DNA of 64,000 bases from Halorussus salinisoli (GTDB lineage: Archaea > Halobacteriota > Halobacteria > Halobacteriales > Haladaptataceae), in NCBI GenBank assembly GCA_005239435.1, contig SZNP01000005.1:186001-250000 (forward strand), in the 5' to 3' direction. Below are positions 1-8,712 of this stretch, piece after piece. The notes beneath the pieces were generated by a model. That model was not told the DNA's origin. It saw only the letters and a program-made list of their open reading frames with translations, and searched no databases. The first letter of the stretch is position 1; each line of letters opens with the position of its first letter. A program made the position numbers and the translations under genes.

Positions 1-2
1 AA

Positions 3-41
3 CTCGGCGAGGACCTCCTCCGGAAGCGCCTGACGTACTGA
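3..41 (+). CDS. C-terminal end of an upstream gene (partial)
   Basis: The first bases read in one frame as LGEDLLRKRLTY followed by TGA at 39-41. Codon use and charge fit the end of a haloarchaeal protein whose body lies before the window. Too little is present to assign a function. Confidence 0.5.
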   Translation, partial: LGEDLLRKRLTY

Positions 42-156
42 TTCGAAGCAAGACGGGAAGGTAAATGTGTTTTTAACACGTACATTCAGTTATTTTCCAA
101 TTGAGGATATTTCCTTCGGCAACGAAAGTTTGGCCAGAAAGCCGGCGCGGGAGGAT

Positions 157-320
157 AAAGGGGCCGCCCGGTCGCGCATCGCTTGGTCGTCTCAGCGACC
201 CCTATCCGAGCGAGCGATGCGAGCGAGGATATGTCGCTGAGCGACCGCCGGAAGACGACCCGCGTCTTCCGAGGTCACGCGAGCGAAGCGAGTGTGACCG
301 CGACCGGGCGGGGGCTTTCT
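157..320. repeat. Intergenic hairpin repeat, copy 1
   Basis: The left end (AAAGGGGCCGCCCGGTCGCG) is a near inverted repeat of the right end (CGCGACCGGGCGGGGGCTTT), so the element folds into a long stem with a small internal bulge. The middle holds shorter palindromes such as GAGCGAGCGATGCGAGCGAG. A shorter relative lies at 9648-9763. The ends resemble a palindromic element I recall from haloarchaeal intergenic DNA, but I could not compare it with any other sequence. Confidence 0.65.
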
Positions 321-366
321 AAGTGACCTCTCCGGCCGTACGCGTTGGAGAATCCAGTACGGAGAA

Positions 367-500
367 GCTAGCTACTCCCGACGCCAAGGAGTCACCGCAT
401 AGCACCGCGACCGCGGACCTCACACCTCCCACTCTCCTGCGATGCTCGTCCCGCGCGCATGGGGCGACTTCAAACTACGAGGTCGCGCCAGCGCGCGCCC
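367..500. repeat. Second intergenic repeat family, copy 1
   Basis: It shares ordered blocks with 54521-54681: GCTAGCTACT at the left end, GGAGTCACCGCA, AGCACCGCGAC, GCGGACCTCAC, CTGCGATGCTC and a GCGCCAGC-CGCGCC right end. The copies differ in internal spacing. There is no open frame with coding character. It may be a non-autonomous mobile element or a structured intergenic repeat. Confidence 0.6.
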
Positions 501-595
501 AGTAGATAAATAGGCCAGTGTGCGCCGGGTAACGTAGATACGTAGGTGAGTCCACGCGAACGGAAACCGCCCGAAACGACGCGACGAGCGTGGAC

Positions 596-605
596 AGTAT
601 ATTTA
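596..605 (+). promoter_or_regulatory. TATA-like box upstream of the membrane protein
   Basis: AGTATATTTA matches the archaeal TATA-box pattern. It lies inside the longest possible reading frame, just after a GTG at 590. Transcription would therefore begin near 630, which favours the GTG at 671 as start codon. Confidence 0.45.
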
Positions 606-670
606 TCCCCGTCGTCGTCGAACGCTCTACGACGCAGAGAACGCGAGCGGAAAGTCGAGGGGGACACAGC

Positions 671-2593
671 GTGGAGGAACGAACGCTCAAGGGGGTTGCG
701 ATAGCCGCGTTGACGCTCGTCACCGTCTTAGCCCTGACTGCGTCGTCTTCGAGCGCCAGCGGGTACGAGATTTCCATCTACGCCGCTTATCCGTGGTGGT
801 TCTGGGGCGGGATCGTCGCCACGTTCGTCCTCGGAACCGTCGTCGTCCTCGGTTCGACCGACGTGCCCCACCGAAGACGGTATCTCGCGTTGGGTGCCGG
901 AATCATCCTGTTCGCCAACACGTTCCTGCTCTTCATGCCGGTGATACGGGGCTACGCCGTCTTCGGCGGCGGCGACATGTTCACCCATCTGGGTCGAGTC
1001 ATCGAGATACTCGAAAACGGCCGCGTGAACGAGGGCAACTACTACCCAGGAATCCACATCCACGCGGTGATGGTGATGGAGGTCACGGGTCTCGACTACT
1101 ACGCGGTCAAGAACGTCCTGGCACCCGTCTTCTCGGTGGCGTACTGGTTCGGTATCTTGGCGCTGGGCGTCCGAGTCACCGACGAACCGGCCGGGTTCCA
1201 TTACCTCGTCCCGTTCGCGCTCCTCCCGATTTTCAAGCGGACCGAGGTGTACTTCGGCCCGAACATGCTGAGCTTTAGCCTCTACCCGCTCCTGCTGTAC
1301 GCGCTGTTCAGCGTCCGACGGTCGCGGAATCGGTTCGTGGCGGTGGTCTCGCTCGTCTTCTGTTACTTCGTCTTCACCCATCCCGTCACGACGCTGCTCG
1401 GACTGTTCACCGTCGCGCTCGTGGCCGCCTCGAAACTCGCCACGTCTCGTCTGCGCGGCGACCGACTGCCGGTCAAGCAGTCGCTCTCGGTCGTCGCGAT
1501 ACCCGTCGCCGTCGGGGTCGTGTTCGTCTCGTGGTACTACTCGTTCCTGAAGATTCTGACGATGACGGTGAGCATGCTCGGGTCGCTGTTCCTGGGTATC
1601 GGCACGTCGCAACTGGGCGAGTACTCGAACGCGCTCCGGAGCGTCCCGCTCGAACCCGCGGACCTCCTCGAAGTCGTCGTCTTCCGGAAGGGGTTGGAAA
1701 TCCTGCTCATGGTCGGCACCGTCGTCGTCGTCCTCTACCTGGCCTACCACGTCAGGTACGGCGAGCGGGAACTCCGGTGGCAGGACCTGTTCTGGGTCGC
1801 TGGTTTCGGACTCTTCTCCGTGCTGGCGGCGGCGTTCCTCGTCAAACCAATCATGCTGACGTGGACGCGACTCCTCAAGTTCGCCGAGTTCTTCGCCGTC
1901 CTCCTCGTGGCGACGGCGGCGTACGTATACGTCGGTGGCTCACGCCGGTCGTTCGGCACCCGGCACGTCGTCGTCGTCGGTGTCGTCCTCGTTCTCTTCA
2001 GTCTCGTCGTGTTCGGGGCCTACGACTCGCCGCTCCAGCGAGGGACGAACAGTCACGTCCCCGAGACCCGCCTCGACGGGATGGAGTGGTTCGTCGACCA
2101 CCGCGACGACGACCGATTGGCGTACGGCTTCAGCCACCGCTGGGAACACGCGTTTCGGGGAGTCGCACCGAATCCCAGGGCGTACGCGGAACGCCCGATT
2201 CCAGAGCGATTCGGGTACCACAACGCCTCGACGTTCGCCACGCCGAACCACGCCGGAAGCTACCTGCTCGTGACCCAGCGCCTCGAAGAGTACTACCCGA
2301 CGCTCCATCCGGAGTACCCCGAATACTGGAAGTACAGGCCGAGCGACTTCCGGCGACTCGACCGCGACGAGGGACTGGGGAAGGTGTACGCCAACGGCGG
2401 GATTCGCATCTACCGGGCGAGTTCCGAACCGGTGGGGACGCCGAGCGGAGACGACGCGACTGGGAATGCGACGGTAAACGCGACGGAGAGCGTGTCTGCG
2501 AACGTGCCCGAGAGTGCGACCGCAAGCGAGACCCGTCGAGAACCCGTCCGAGGTGGCCTCATCCGAGGTGGACCTCGATGGAGTGGAGGATGA
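671..2593 (+). CDS. Large polytopic membrane protein, possibly a GT-C type glycosyltransferase
   Basis: About 640 residues with roughly 12 hydrophobic segments in the first two thirds, followed by a soluble domain and a Ser/Thr/Asn-rich tail with several N-glycosylation-type sequons. An acidic motif in an early loop (GGDMFTHLGRV) resembles the catalytic Asp loop of lipid-linked GT-C sugar transferases. It stands at the edge of a glycan-synthesis island, so transfer or processing of a lipid-linked sugar is a reasonable inference, but no family was identified firmly. The GTG at 671 is chosen because the TATA-like box lies at 596-605; an in-frame GTG at 590 precedes it. The 3' end overlaps the convergent glycosyltransferase by 35 nt. 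Confidence 0.7.
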   Translation: MEERTLKGVAIAALTLVTVLALTASSSSASGYEISIYAAYPWWFWGGIVATFVLGTVVVLGSTDVPHRRRYLALGAGIILFANTFLLFMPVIRGYAVFGGGDMFTHLGRVIEILENGRVNEGNYYPGIHIHAVMVMEVTGLDYYAVKNVLAPVFSVAYWFGILALGVRVTDEPAGFHYLVPFALLPIFKRTEVYFGPNMLSFSLYPLLLYALFSVRRSRNRFVAVVSLVFCYFVFTHPVTTLLGLFTVALVAASKLATSRLRGDRLPVKQSLSVVAIPVAVGVVFVSWYYSFLKILTMTVSMLGSLFLGIGTSQLGEYSNALRSVPLEPADLLEVVVFRKGLEILLMVGTVVVVLYLAYHVRYGERELRWQDLFWVAGFGLFSVLAAAFLVKPIMLTWTRLLKFAEFFAVLLVATAAYVYVGGSRRSFGTRHVVVVGVVLVLFSLVVFGAYDSPLQRGTNSHVPETRLDGMEWFVDHRDDDRLAYGFSHRWEHAFRGVAPNPRAYAERPIPERFGYHNASTFATPNHAGSYLLVTQRLEEYYPTLHPEYPEYWKYRPSDFRRLDRDEGLGKVYANGGIRIYRASSEPVGTPSGDDATGNATVNATESVSANVPESATASETRREPVRGGLIRGGPRWSGG

Positions 2594-3854
2594 CCGCGGA
2601 GAAGCAGGCCAGTCCTCCCGCGAGGACGAAGAACACCGACGCTATCGCCAGTCCGACCGGGAAGTCCCCGGTTCGGAACAGGTTCGTGAGCGCCCAGTAG
2701 CCGAGTCCGAATCCGACGAACGTCGCCACGAATCCGGGCACGCCGATGAGCATGATGGGCCGCTCCTGCTCGATGAGTGTCAGGATGTTCCGAATCAGGA
2801 CGACGCCGTGCGAGAGCGGATGCTGGCTGTTCGCGTTCTCCCCGTCGTAGGTGATTCGGGTTCCGACCTCCTCGACCGAGTAGTTCCGGTCGAGCGCGTG
2901 GTGGATGATGTCCGTGCTGGCGCTCATCTGGGTCCCGATGGAGCCGTCCTCGACGATACTCCGAATCGCGTCGGCGTCGTACGCCCGGAAGCCGCTCTGA
3001 GTGTCGTGTATCCACGAACCGCGGTGGAACGTCGCCAGTCCGAGGTTCGTCAACGTGTTGACCACGAAGAGACCGAATCGGCGGTAGAGCGGTACGTCGC
3101 TGTCGCCGAGGAACCGACTTCCGACGACGATTTCCGCACCGGTCTCGCGTTGGGTCTCTACCAACTTCGGTACGTCGGCGGGGTCGTGTTGTCCGTCGCC
3201 GTCGAGTATCACCAGATGCTCGACGCCGAGACGGTCGGCCTCGGCGAACGCGGTCTGGAGCGCCCCACCGTACCCCCGATTGCGCGGATGCGCGACGACG
3301 GTCGCACCCGCCTCTTCGGCGCGCGCTGCCGTGTCGTCGTCGCTCCCGTCGTCCACGACGACCACGCGGTCGGCGAACTGTCTCGCTTCGGATACCACTT
3401 CACCGATAGTGTCCGCCTCGTTGTACGCCGGAATAGCGACCAGCACCTCGGTCTGTGCCCCTCGGTCCTCCGACGACCCGATGGCGGCCGACACCACGTA
3501 CTCCTCGGAGTTCTCGAACTCGTAGACGGTCCTGGAGTAGTCGATCGGTTCGGACGGCGCGTCGTGCCATATCAGCCCACAGAATCCGTACGTCTTGGCG
3601 GCTTTCACGAGCGTCATCTGGGTCTCCTCCGTCGACTCGGACGTGTCGAGGACGAGCGCCCCGGCCCGGTCGGCTATCTGGAGCGCTTCCGGGGACGCGA
3701 CCCCGTCGTGGCTGACGAGGACGGGATAGTCCCGTATCTTCGCGCGAAGAGTCGTGCGGGCGACGTCGCCGGGCGTCGCTCTGGTCGCGTCGATAGCGAC
3801 GGTCGGTTTCTGGGTATCCTCGATAGATACCGGTTGCTCCTCTAAATTCTTCAT
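2559..3854 (-). CDS. Membrane-anchored GT2 glycosyltransferase (dolichol-phosphate sugar synthase type)
   Basis: About 431 residues. A GT-A domain begins near residue 140 with VAIPAYNEADTIGEVV, followed by DDGSDDD and LDGDGQHDP, the nucleotide and metal-binding motifs of DPM1-like GT2 enzymes. Two hydrophobic segments at the C-terminus anchor it in the membrane. The first 135 residues form an extra domain rich in short alpha/beta stretches that is not part of the GT2 core. The likely role is charging a polyprenyl phosphate with a sugar from a nucleotide donor at the cytoplasmic face. The ATG at 3854 is preferred over an upstream GTG/ATG cluster. It is transcribed toward the membrane protein at 671-2593 and away from the aminotransferase at 4203. 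Confidence 0.85.
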   Translation of the reverse strand: MKNLEEQPVSIEDTQKPTVAIDATRATPGDVARTTLRAKIRDYPVLVSHDGVASPEALQIADRAGALVLDTSESTEETQMTLVKAAKTYGFCGLIWHDAPSEPIDYSRTVYEFENSEEYVVSAAIGSSEDRGAQTEVLVAIPAYNEADTIGEVVSEARQFADRVVVVDDGSDDDTAARAEEAGATVVAHPRNRGYGGALQTAFAEADRLGVEHLVILDGDGQHDPADVPKLVETQRETGAEIVVGSRFLGDSDVPLYRRFGLFVVNTLTNLGLATFHRGSWIHDTQSGFRAYDADAIRSIVEDGSIGTQMSASTDIIHHALDRNYSVEEVGTRITYDGENANSQHPLSHGVVLIRNILTLIEQERPIMLIGVPGFVATFVGFGLGYWALTNLFRTGDFPVGLAIASVFFVLAGGLACFSAVILHSIEVHLG

Positions 3855-4202
3855 GCGTGTCGTTTCCCACCCCCTCGACTCCTGCACGTGTTACATCATG
3901 AGGTACTTAGTTACGCGCTTCGTAGAACGGCCCCTACAGACGCTATTACGGACGATTAGCCCAGGGTAAGCCGTAACGTCGATTACCGTCGCGTGGAGCA
4001 TCGATATTCGCCCGTTGAATCGACCCGAGATGGCGAGACCGCTTAGACCGAAACCACCGTATCTGAAACCGGCGACGGCGGTAACGAGTCGTTTCGACAC
4101 GTCGGCCGTTCGAGCCCCGCACCGAATCGACCAGTCGCGGACCGGGAGCGAACCGACCGCGACAAAGCCTAAGCCCCCGGTCGTCGAACAGCGTTCGAGG
4201 CG
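3855..4202. other. Divergent intergenic region
   Basis: This 348-nt spacer separates divergently transcribed glycosyltransferase and aminotransferase genes and should hold both promoters. AACTAAGTAC on the minus strand near 3902-3911 and AAAGCCTAAG near 4164-4173 on the plus strand are weak TATA-like candidates. I see no gene in it. Confidence 0.4.
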
Positions 4203-5336
4203 ATGACAGACGAAATACCGCTCTTCGAGATTCCGTGGGACGACGGCGAGGTCACGAACGCCGTCGACTCTATCTGTCGCGGGGGGTACTGGGCCAAGGG
4301 ACCGTACGTCTCGGAGTTCGAGGACCGAATCGAGGAGTATCTCGGCGTCGAGCACGCGATTACCGTCAACTCCGGGACGACGGCCCTCGAAAGCGCGCTG
4401 GTCGCGCACGGCGTCGGCCCGGGCGACGAGGTAATCGTTCCCTCGTTCACGTTCATCGCCACCGCCAACGTGGTAGAGTTGGTCGGGGCGACGCCCGTGT
4501 TCGCCGACATCGAGCGCGACACTTACGGACTCGACCCCGACGCCGTTCGCGACGCCCTCTCCCCCTCGACCGCCGCCGTCCTGCCGGTGCATCCCTACGG
4601 GGCCGCCTGCAAAATCCACCGAATCGTGGACGTCGCCCGAGAACACGACGTCGCCGTGGTCGAGGACGCCGCGGAGGCGCTCGGTGCGGACGCCGACGGC
4701 CGGATGGTCGGCACGTTCGGCGACAGCGCGGCGCTGAGCTTCTGCCAGAACAAAATCGTCGCGACCGGCGAGGGCGGTGCCGTCGTGACCGACGACGACG
4801 AGGTGGCGGAGAAGATCCGGCTGTATCGGTCTCACGGGCGCGTCTCCGAGGGCTACTTCGACTCGGCAGACAGCGGTCGGTACGTCTCCGTGGGGACGAA
4901 CTACCGAATGCCGGACGTGGTCGCGGCCATCGGGTGCGCCCAACTCGACAAAATCGACCGTCTCGTCGGCGGGCGGCGACGCGCCGCCGACCGACTGACC
5001 GACGGGTTAGAGAGCGTCGAGGGCGTCGAACCGCACGCAGGCGACGGCTCCGGTCGGCACGTCCACCAACTCTACACCGTGACACTCGACGAGTCGCTCG
5101 ACCGAGACCGGATTATCGAGACGTTAGCGTCGGAGAACGTCGCGTCGAAAGTGTACTGGGACCCGCCGGTCCACCTGACCGAGTACTATCGAGAACGGCG
5201 TCCGGTAGAAGGCGACCTGCCCGTCACCGAAGACGTCTCGTCGCGGGTTCTCTCGCTTCCGATGCATCCCGAACTCTCCCGGGACCAGACCGACCGCATC
5301 GTTTCGACCGTTCGAGAGGCGGTCAGCGGAGCGTAA
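4203..5336 (+). CDS. DegT/DnrJ/EryC1/StrS family sugar aminotransferase
   Basis: 377 residues, full length for the family. These PLP enzymes transaminate a keto group on a nucleotide sugar, usually from glutamate. Seen here: NSGTTAL (residues 56-62), EDAAEALGA (154-162) with the Asp that contacts the PLP ring nitrogen, and SFCQNKIVATGEGG with Lys184 as the Schiff-base lysine. The next gene is a 4,6-dehydratase, so the natural substrate would be a UDP-4-keto-6-deoxy sugar, giving a 4-amino-4,6-dideoxy sugar that one of the nearby formyltransferases could N-formylate. That pathway order is inferred from context; the family assignment is firm. Confidence 0.9.
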   Translation: MTDEIPLFEIPWDDGEVTNAVDSICRGGYWAKGPYVSEFEDRIEEYLGVEHAITVNSGTTALESALVAHGVGPGDEVIVPSFTFIATANVVELVGATPVFADIERDTYGLDPDAVRDALSPSTAAVLPVHPYGAACKIHRIVDVAREHDVAVVEDAAEALGADADGRMVGTFGDSAALSFCQNKIVATGEGGAVVTDDDEVAEKIRLYRSHGRVSEGYFDSADSGRYVSVGTNYRMPDVVAAIGCAQLDKIDRLVGGRRRAADRLTDGLESVEGVEPHAGDGSGRHVHQLYTVTLDESLDRDRIIETLASENVASKVYWDPPVHLTEYYRERRPVEGDLPVTEDVSSRVLSLPMHPELSRDQTDRIVSTVREAVSGA

Positions 5337-5373
5337 ACGTACGAATCGTCCGCCAATTATTCAAACCGTCCCG

Positions 5374-5386
5374 ACAATTTATTAGC
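5374..5386 (+). promoter_or_regulatory. TATA-like box before the 4,6-dehydratase gene
   Basis: ACAATTTATTAGC lies about 24-36 nt before the ATG at 5410, the spacing expected for a leaderless haloarchaeal transcript. The gene may therefore have its own promoter although the aminotransferase ends only 73 nt upstream. Confidence 0.5.
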
Positions 5387-5409
5387 TATTCTGTGGTACA
5401 GCGGTCGGG

Positions 5410-6447
5410 ATGACGGACTTAGAGAACAAACAGGTGCTCGTAACCGGGGGGTGCGGGTCGATTGGCTCCGAGTTGGTCGAGCGACTGCTCGACTACGAGG
5501 AGCCGTCGGTTATTCGCGTCTTCGACAACGACGAAGCGGGGCTGTTCGACATGAAGACGCGGCTCTCCTCTCCGGAGCGACTACGGTTCCTTCTCGGGAA
5601 CATCCGTGACCGGAACCGGTTGGAGATGGCGATGGAGGACATCGACGTGGTGTTTCACGCGGCCGCACTCAAGCACGTGGGGTTGAACGAGTACAATCCG
5701 TTCGAAACCGTCCAGACGAACGCGTTAGGGACCCAGAACCTCATTCGCGCCGCGATGGAGGAGAACGTCGACGCCTTCATCACGATAAGCACCGACAAGG
5801 CGTCGAACCCGACTTCGGTGATGGGCGCGACGAAACTCCTCTCCGAGCGGTTGACCATCGCCGCGAACACGTACAAGGGCGAGCAGGACACCAAGTTCGG
5901 TTGCGTCCGGTTCGGAAACGTCTTCGGGTCGAGCGGGTCGGTCGTCCCCGTGTTCCTCGACCAGATCAGGGACGGCGGGCCGATAACCGTCACCAACCAG
6001 GAGATGACGCGGTTCATCATGCCCATCGAGGAAGCGACCGATCTGGTCTTCGACGCCTACCGGCGTCTGGAAGGCGGCGAGACGTTCGTCCTCAAGATGC
6101 CGGTGTTCGCTCTGATGGACCTCGCCGAAGCGATGCGGACCGAGTACGCTCCGCAGTTCGGCTACGACCCGTCGGAAATCGAGATTCACAAGACCGGGAA
6201 GCGACCCGGCGAGCGAATCCACGAGAAGTTGATATCCAAAGACGAGATTCAGCAGACGATAGAACTCGAAGACATGTTCGTCATCACGCCACTCATCGAA
6301 GACTGCGGGTACGAACCGCTCGACTACGAGAGTCGAAACTCCCTCGATTCGGAGTACACCTCGGCCGACGTCGACCCGCTCTCGAAGTCCGAAATCATCG
6401 CCATGATAGAGAACACGTCGGCCTACGAGACGATGGTGAACGGCTGA
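5410..6447 (+). CDS. UDP-sugar 4,6-dehydratase-type extended SDR (FlaA1/PglF/CapD-like)
   Basis: 345 residues with a Rossmann NAD site at TGGCGSIGSE (12-21), TDK at 128-130 and MGATK at 138-142. The SDR catalytic Tyr is replaced by Met138 before the GATK lysine, as in the PglF/WbpM/CapD group, in which Asp and Lys of TDK take over catalysis. The reaction is expected to be removal of water from UDP-GlcNAc (or a similar donor) to a 4-keto-6-deoxy sugar. Unlike PglF and WbpM it has no N-terminal membrane domain, so it should be soluble. It lies downstream of the DegT aminotransferase, the usual partner. Confidence 0.88.
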   Translation: MTDLENKQVLVTGGCGSIGSELVERLLDYEEPSVIRVFDNDEAGLFDMKTRLSSPERLRFLLGNIRDRNRLEMAMEDIDVVFHAAALKHVGLNEYNPFETVQTNALGTQNLIRAAMEENVDAFITISTDKASNPTSVMGATKLLSERLTIAANTYKGEQDTKFGCVRFGNVFGSSGSVVPVFLDQIRDGGPITVTNQEMTRFIMPIEEATDLVFDAYRRLEGGETFVLKMPVFALMDLAEAMRTEYAPQFGYDPSEIEIHKTGKRPGERIHEKLISKDEIQQTIELEDMFVITPLIEDCGYEPLDYESRNSLDSEYTSADVDPLSKSEIIAMIENTSAYETMVNG

Positions 6448-6449
6448 CG

Positions 6450-7391
6450 ATGCGAGTCGTCACGTATCACTACGTTCGGCCGTCGCCCGACAGACCGCCG
6501 CACGGCTACTATCACCTCGCCCTCGACGATTTCCGGCGGCAGTTGGACCACCTCGAAGCCGAGTACGACCTCCTCGACCGGGAGTCGTTCCTCGACTGCG
6601 TGACCGGGAACCGAGTACCGCCGGCGGACGCGGCGGTTCTCACCTTCGACGACGGACTGGTCGACCACTACGAGTGGGTCCTACCGGAACTGGCGTCTCG
6701 GGACCTGTTCGGCGTGTTCTTCGTCCCGACCGGCCCGCTGGTCGGCGAGGGCGTCCTGCCGGTCCATCGCGTCCACTCGCTCGCCGGTCGGCACAGCGCG
6801 ACCGAACTCCGCGACGCGCTGTTCGACGTACTCGCCCGATACGAGTTCGCCGAATCTGACGCGGGAACGGCCGACGACCCCTACGAGGGGCGCCAGACCG
6901 ACGACGCGCTGACGACGTTCAAACGCGTCCTCAACTTCGTGGTGCCGTACGACCGACTCGGCGACGTACTCGGCGACGTCGAATCGCGTTTCGAGACCGG
7001 TCCCAGCGCCGACGAGTACTACCTCTCGCCCGAGCAGGTCCGCGAACTCCACGACGCCGGAATGGTGGTAGGTGCCCACTCGGTCAATCACCCCGTCCTC
7101 TCGCGGCTTTCCTCGGCACAACAGCGCGAGGAGATAACCGACTCGTTCGAGTCGCTCGCCGAGTGGGTCGGCGACCTCCCGGCGAAACTGTTCGCGTATC
7201 CGTACGGGACCGACCAGACGTTCTCGGCCGAGACGAAGCGCCTCCTCGAAGCGGCCGACTGTGACGCGGCGTTCACGATGATTTCGGCTCGCGCGACTCC
7301 GGGGCGATTTCGGAACTCGCGGTTGGCCCTCCCGCGAATGGACTGCAACGAGTTCCCCCACGGAGGAGCGACCTTCGACCTCGAGGCGTGA
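6450..7391 (+). CDS. NodB-type polysaccharide deacetylase family protein
   Basis: 313 residues. TFDDG (Asp67, Asp68) is the NodB motif 1 with the catalytic base and a metal-ligand Asp. GAHSVNHPVLS supplies the metal-binding His210 and His214, and FAYPYGT matches the later conserved region. There is no signal peptide, so it probably acts inside the cell on a sugar or lipid-linked sugar, removing an N- or O-acyl group. The ATG at 6450 begins 2 nt after the dehydratase stop, so the two genes are co-transcribed. A long insert (about residues 100-190) between the two motifs is typical of this subgroup. Confidence 0.85.
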   Translation: MRVVTYHYVRPSPDRPPHGYYHLALDDFRRQLDHLEAEYDLLDRESFLDCVTGNRVPPADAAVLTFDDGLVDHYEWVLPELASRDLFGVFFVPTGPLVGEGVLPVHRVHSLAGRHSATELRDALFDVLARYEFAESDAGTADDPYEGRQTDDALTTFKRVLNFVVPYDRLGDVLGDVESRFETGPSADEYYLSPEQVRELHDAGMVVGAHSVNHPVLSRLSSAQQREEITDSFESLAEWVGDLPAKLFAYPYGTDQTFSAETKRLLEAADCDAAFTMISARATPGRFRNSRLALPRMDCNEFPHGGATFDLEA

Positions 7392-7437
7392 CCCCTGAGC
7401 GGGAATTACTGTAAAGTAAATTTCAATTGGCTGTCAA

Positions 7438-7447
7438 GTATAAGTAG
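7438..7447 (+). promoter_or_regulatory. TATA-like box
   Basis: AGTATAAGTA lies in the 249-nt gap after the deacetylase. Transcription would start near 7465, just before the small open frame at 7477 and about 175 nt before the methyltransferase start. Confidence 0.4.
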
Positions 7448-7476
7448 GTCGATGGTGTGACTCTGAGGTGGATCGT

Positions 7477-7644
7477 ATGCGAAATTCGAGTGCCAGTACA
7501 CGAACTGACAGTAACTCAAGGAGGAACGAAACCAGTGAATCCAGAATTATCACTCGGAAAGGACGAATTAGAGTCGGCCGGCAGGTGTCCGACGACGGGA
7601 CCGAACCGTGTCGATTCCCGGTCCACGAAGGGGACAGAGTATGA
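7477..7644 (+). CDS. Possible small basic protein coupled to the methyltransferase
   Basis: A 55-codon frame begins with ATG about 30 nt after a TATA-like box. It ends in a TGA that overlaps the methyltransferase ATG (ATGA), the arrangement of translationally coupled genes. The product is Ser/Thr/Arg-rich in the first half and ends with RVGRQVSDDG and a short acidic tail. I recognise no family, and its basic N-terminus is unusual for a haloarchaeal protein. It could instead be untranslated leader. Confidence 0.3.
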   Translation: MRNSSASTRTDSNSRRNETSESRIITRKGRIRVGRQVSDDGTEPCRFPVHEGDRV

Positions 7645-8645
7645 AGACGTACCACGGAAAGCCGGTCGACCCGCGGGAGTTCAAGCATCGGGACCTATCG
7701 AACTTGCAGGAACGCGTCGAGGAGAAGCGCCAGCAGGCCCGGAAGTTTCTCGACAGGGCAGACGTAGACGTAGACGAGTGCTACGTCTGTGGCTCTACCG
7801 AGGCCGAAATCGTGCGCGAGATGTTCGGCTACGAGTACGCCCAGTGCGAGAACTGCTCGCACGTCTACCAGACTCAGCGACTCCCCGACGACGTACTCAG
7901 CGAGTACTACGAGACCGACTCCGAATTCGCGAGCATATACACCGACGAGGAACAGATAGAGTACCGGTTGGAGAACATCACGAAGCCGAAAATCGACTTC
8001 GTGGTGGACCACGTCGACGCCGACGACGGCCGATGGCTCGACGTGGGGTGCGGAGTCGGCGCGTCCATCAAGTACCTCGAATCGGAAGGGTGGGACGCCG
8101 TCGGACTCGAAGTCAGCGACCAGTGCGTCGAAGTCGCGCGCGACACGCTCGGCGTCGAACTCGAACAGCGACCCATCGACGAGTACGCCGAGCGGAACCC
8201 CGACGAGACGTTCGACGTGGTGACGTTCTTCGGGTACCTCGAAATGATTCCCCACTCGATGCGCGACCTTCGGTTGGCCCACGAGATGCTCGAACCGGAC
8301 GGACACGTCGGACTCGGCGTGATGAACGCCGAGTCGATGTCCTCGATGGTCCACCGAGCGATTCCGGACCGCGCGCTCCGCCACTCGATTCCGCCGATAG
8401 GTGTCCAGCAGTTCACGAGGGAGTCGGTCGAGGCGGCGTTCGACCGCACGGGGTTCTCGGCCGAGGCGGCGTGGTTCTTCGGACTCGACTTCTACGAACT
8501 GCTCACGCAACTCTGTCTGGAAATCGAGGAGTTCCAGCACTCCGACCTCTACTCGTACCTCATGGACAACCTCAACGAGTTCCAGCAGGTCGTGGACGAC
8601 GACGCCGAGAGCGACTACATGGTGTTCGTCGGCGACAGACAGTGA
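7641..8645 (+). CDS. Zinc-binding class I SAM-dependent methyltransferase
   Basis: About 334 residues. Four cysteines (Cys47, Cys50, Cys69, Cys72, as CYVCGS and CENC) form an N-terminal zinc site like those in sugar C-methyltransferases. WLDVGCGVG (132-140) is the SAM-binding loop of a Methyltransf_23-like fold. The first 40 residues are helical and charged. Its position between a deacetylase and two SDRs suggests methylation of a nucleotide sugar or of the growing glycan, with O- versus C-methylation undecided. The ATG at 7641 is preferred because it overlaps the preceding small frame; an upstream in-frame GTG (7608) is less likely. Confidence 0.82.
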   Translation: MKTYHGKPVDPREFKHRDLSNLQERVEEKRQQARKFLDRADVDVDECYVCGSTEAEIVREMFGYEYAQCENCSHVYQTQRLPDDVLSEYYETDSEFASIYTDEEQIEYRLENITKPKIDFVVDHVDADDGRWLDVGCGVGASIKYLESEGWDAVGLEVSDQCVEVARDTLGVELEQRPIDEYAERNPDETFDVVTFFGYLEMIPHSMRDLRLAHEMLEPDGHVGLGVMNAESMSSMVHRAIPDRALRHSIPPIGVQQFTRESVEAAFDRTGFSAEAAWFFGLDFYELLTQLCLEIEEFQHSDLYSYLMDNLNEFQQVVDDDAESDYMVFVGDRQ

Positions 8646-8712
8646 GTCGGACGGCGTAACTCGGGACCCCTTCGCCCGAACCGTTTTCCCGGAGTACGGT
8701 GAGAACCGACGT

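Larger units (their letters stand above)
42..670. other. Intergenic region with two repeat elements and a promoter
   Basis: No convincing gene is seen. The open frames here run through palindromic repeat DNA. The stretch carries two unrelated repeat elements almost back to back (157-320 and 367-500). It ends with a TATA-like box at 596-605 that probably drives the membrane protein starting at 671. Confidence 0.6.

Noticed and set aside
728-1750. Long minus-strand frame opposite the membrane protein
   Set aside because: It is the antisense shadow of a high-GC gene; it is full of Arg/Asp/Glu runs and has no domain.
2514-3845. Plus-strand frame opposite the GT2 gene
   Set aside because: Antisense shadow; it lacks any conserved motif while the minus strand reads a full GT2.
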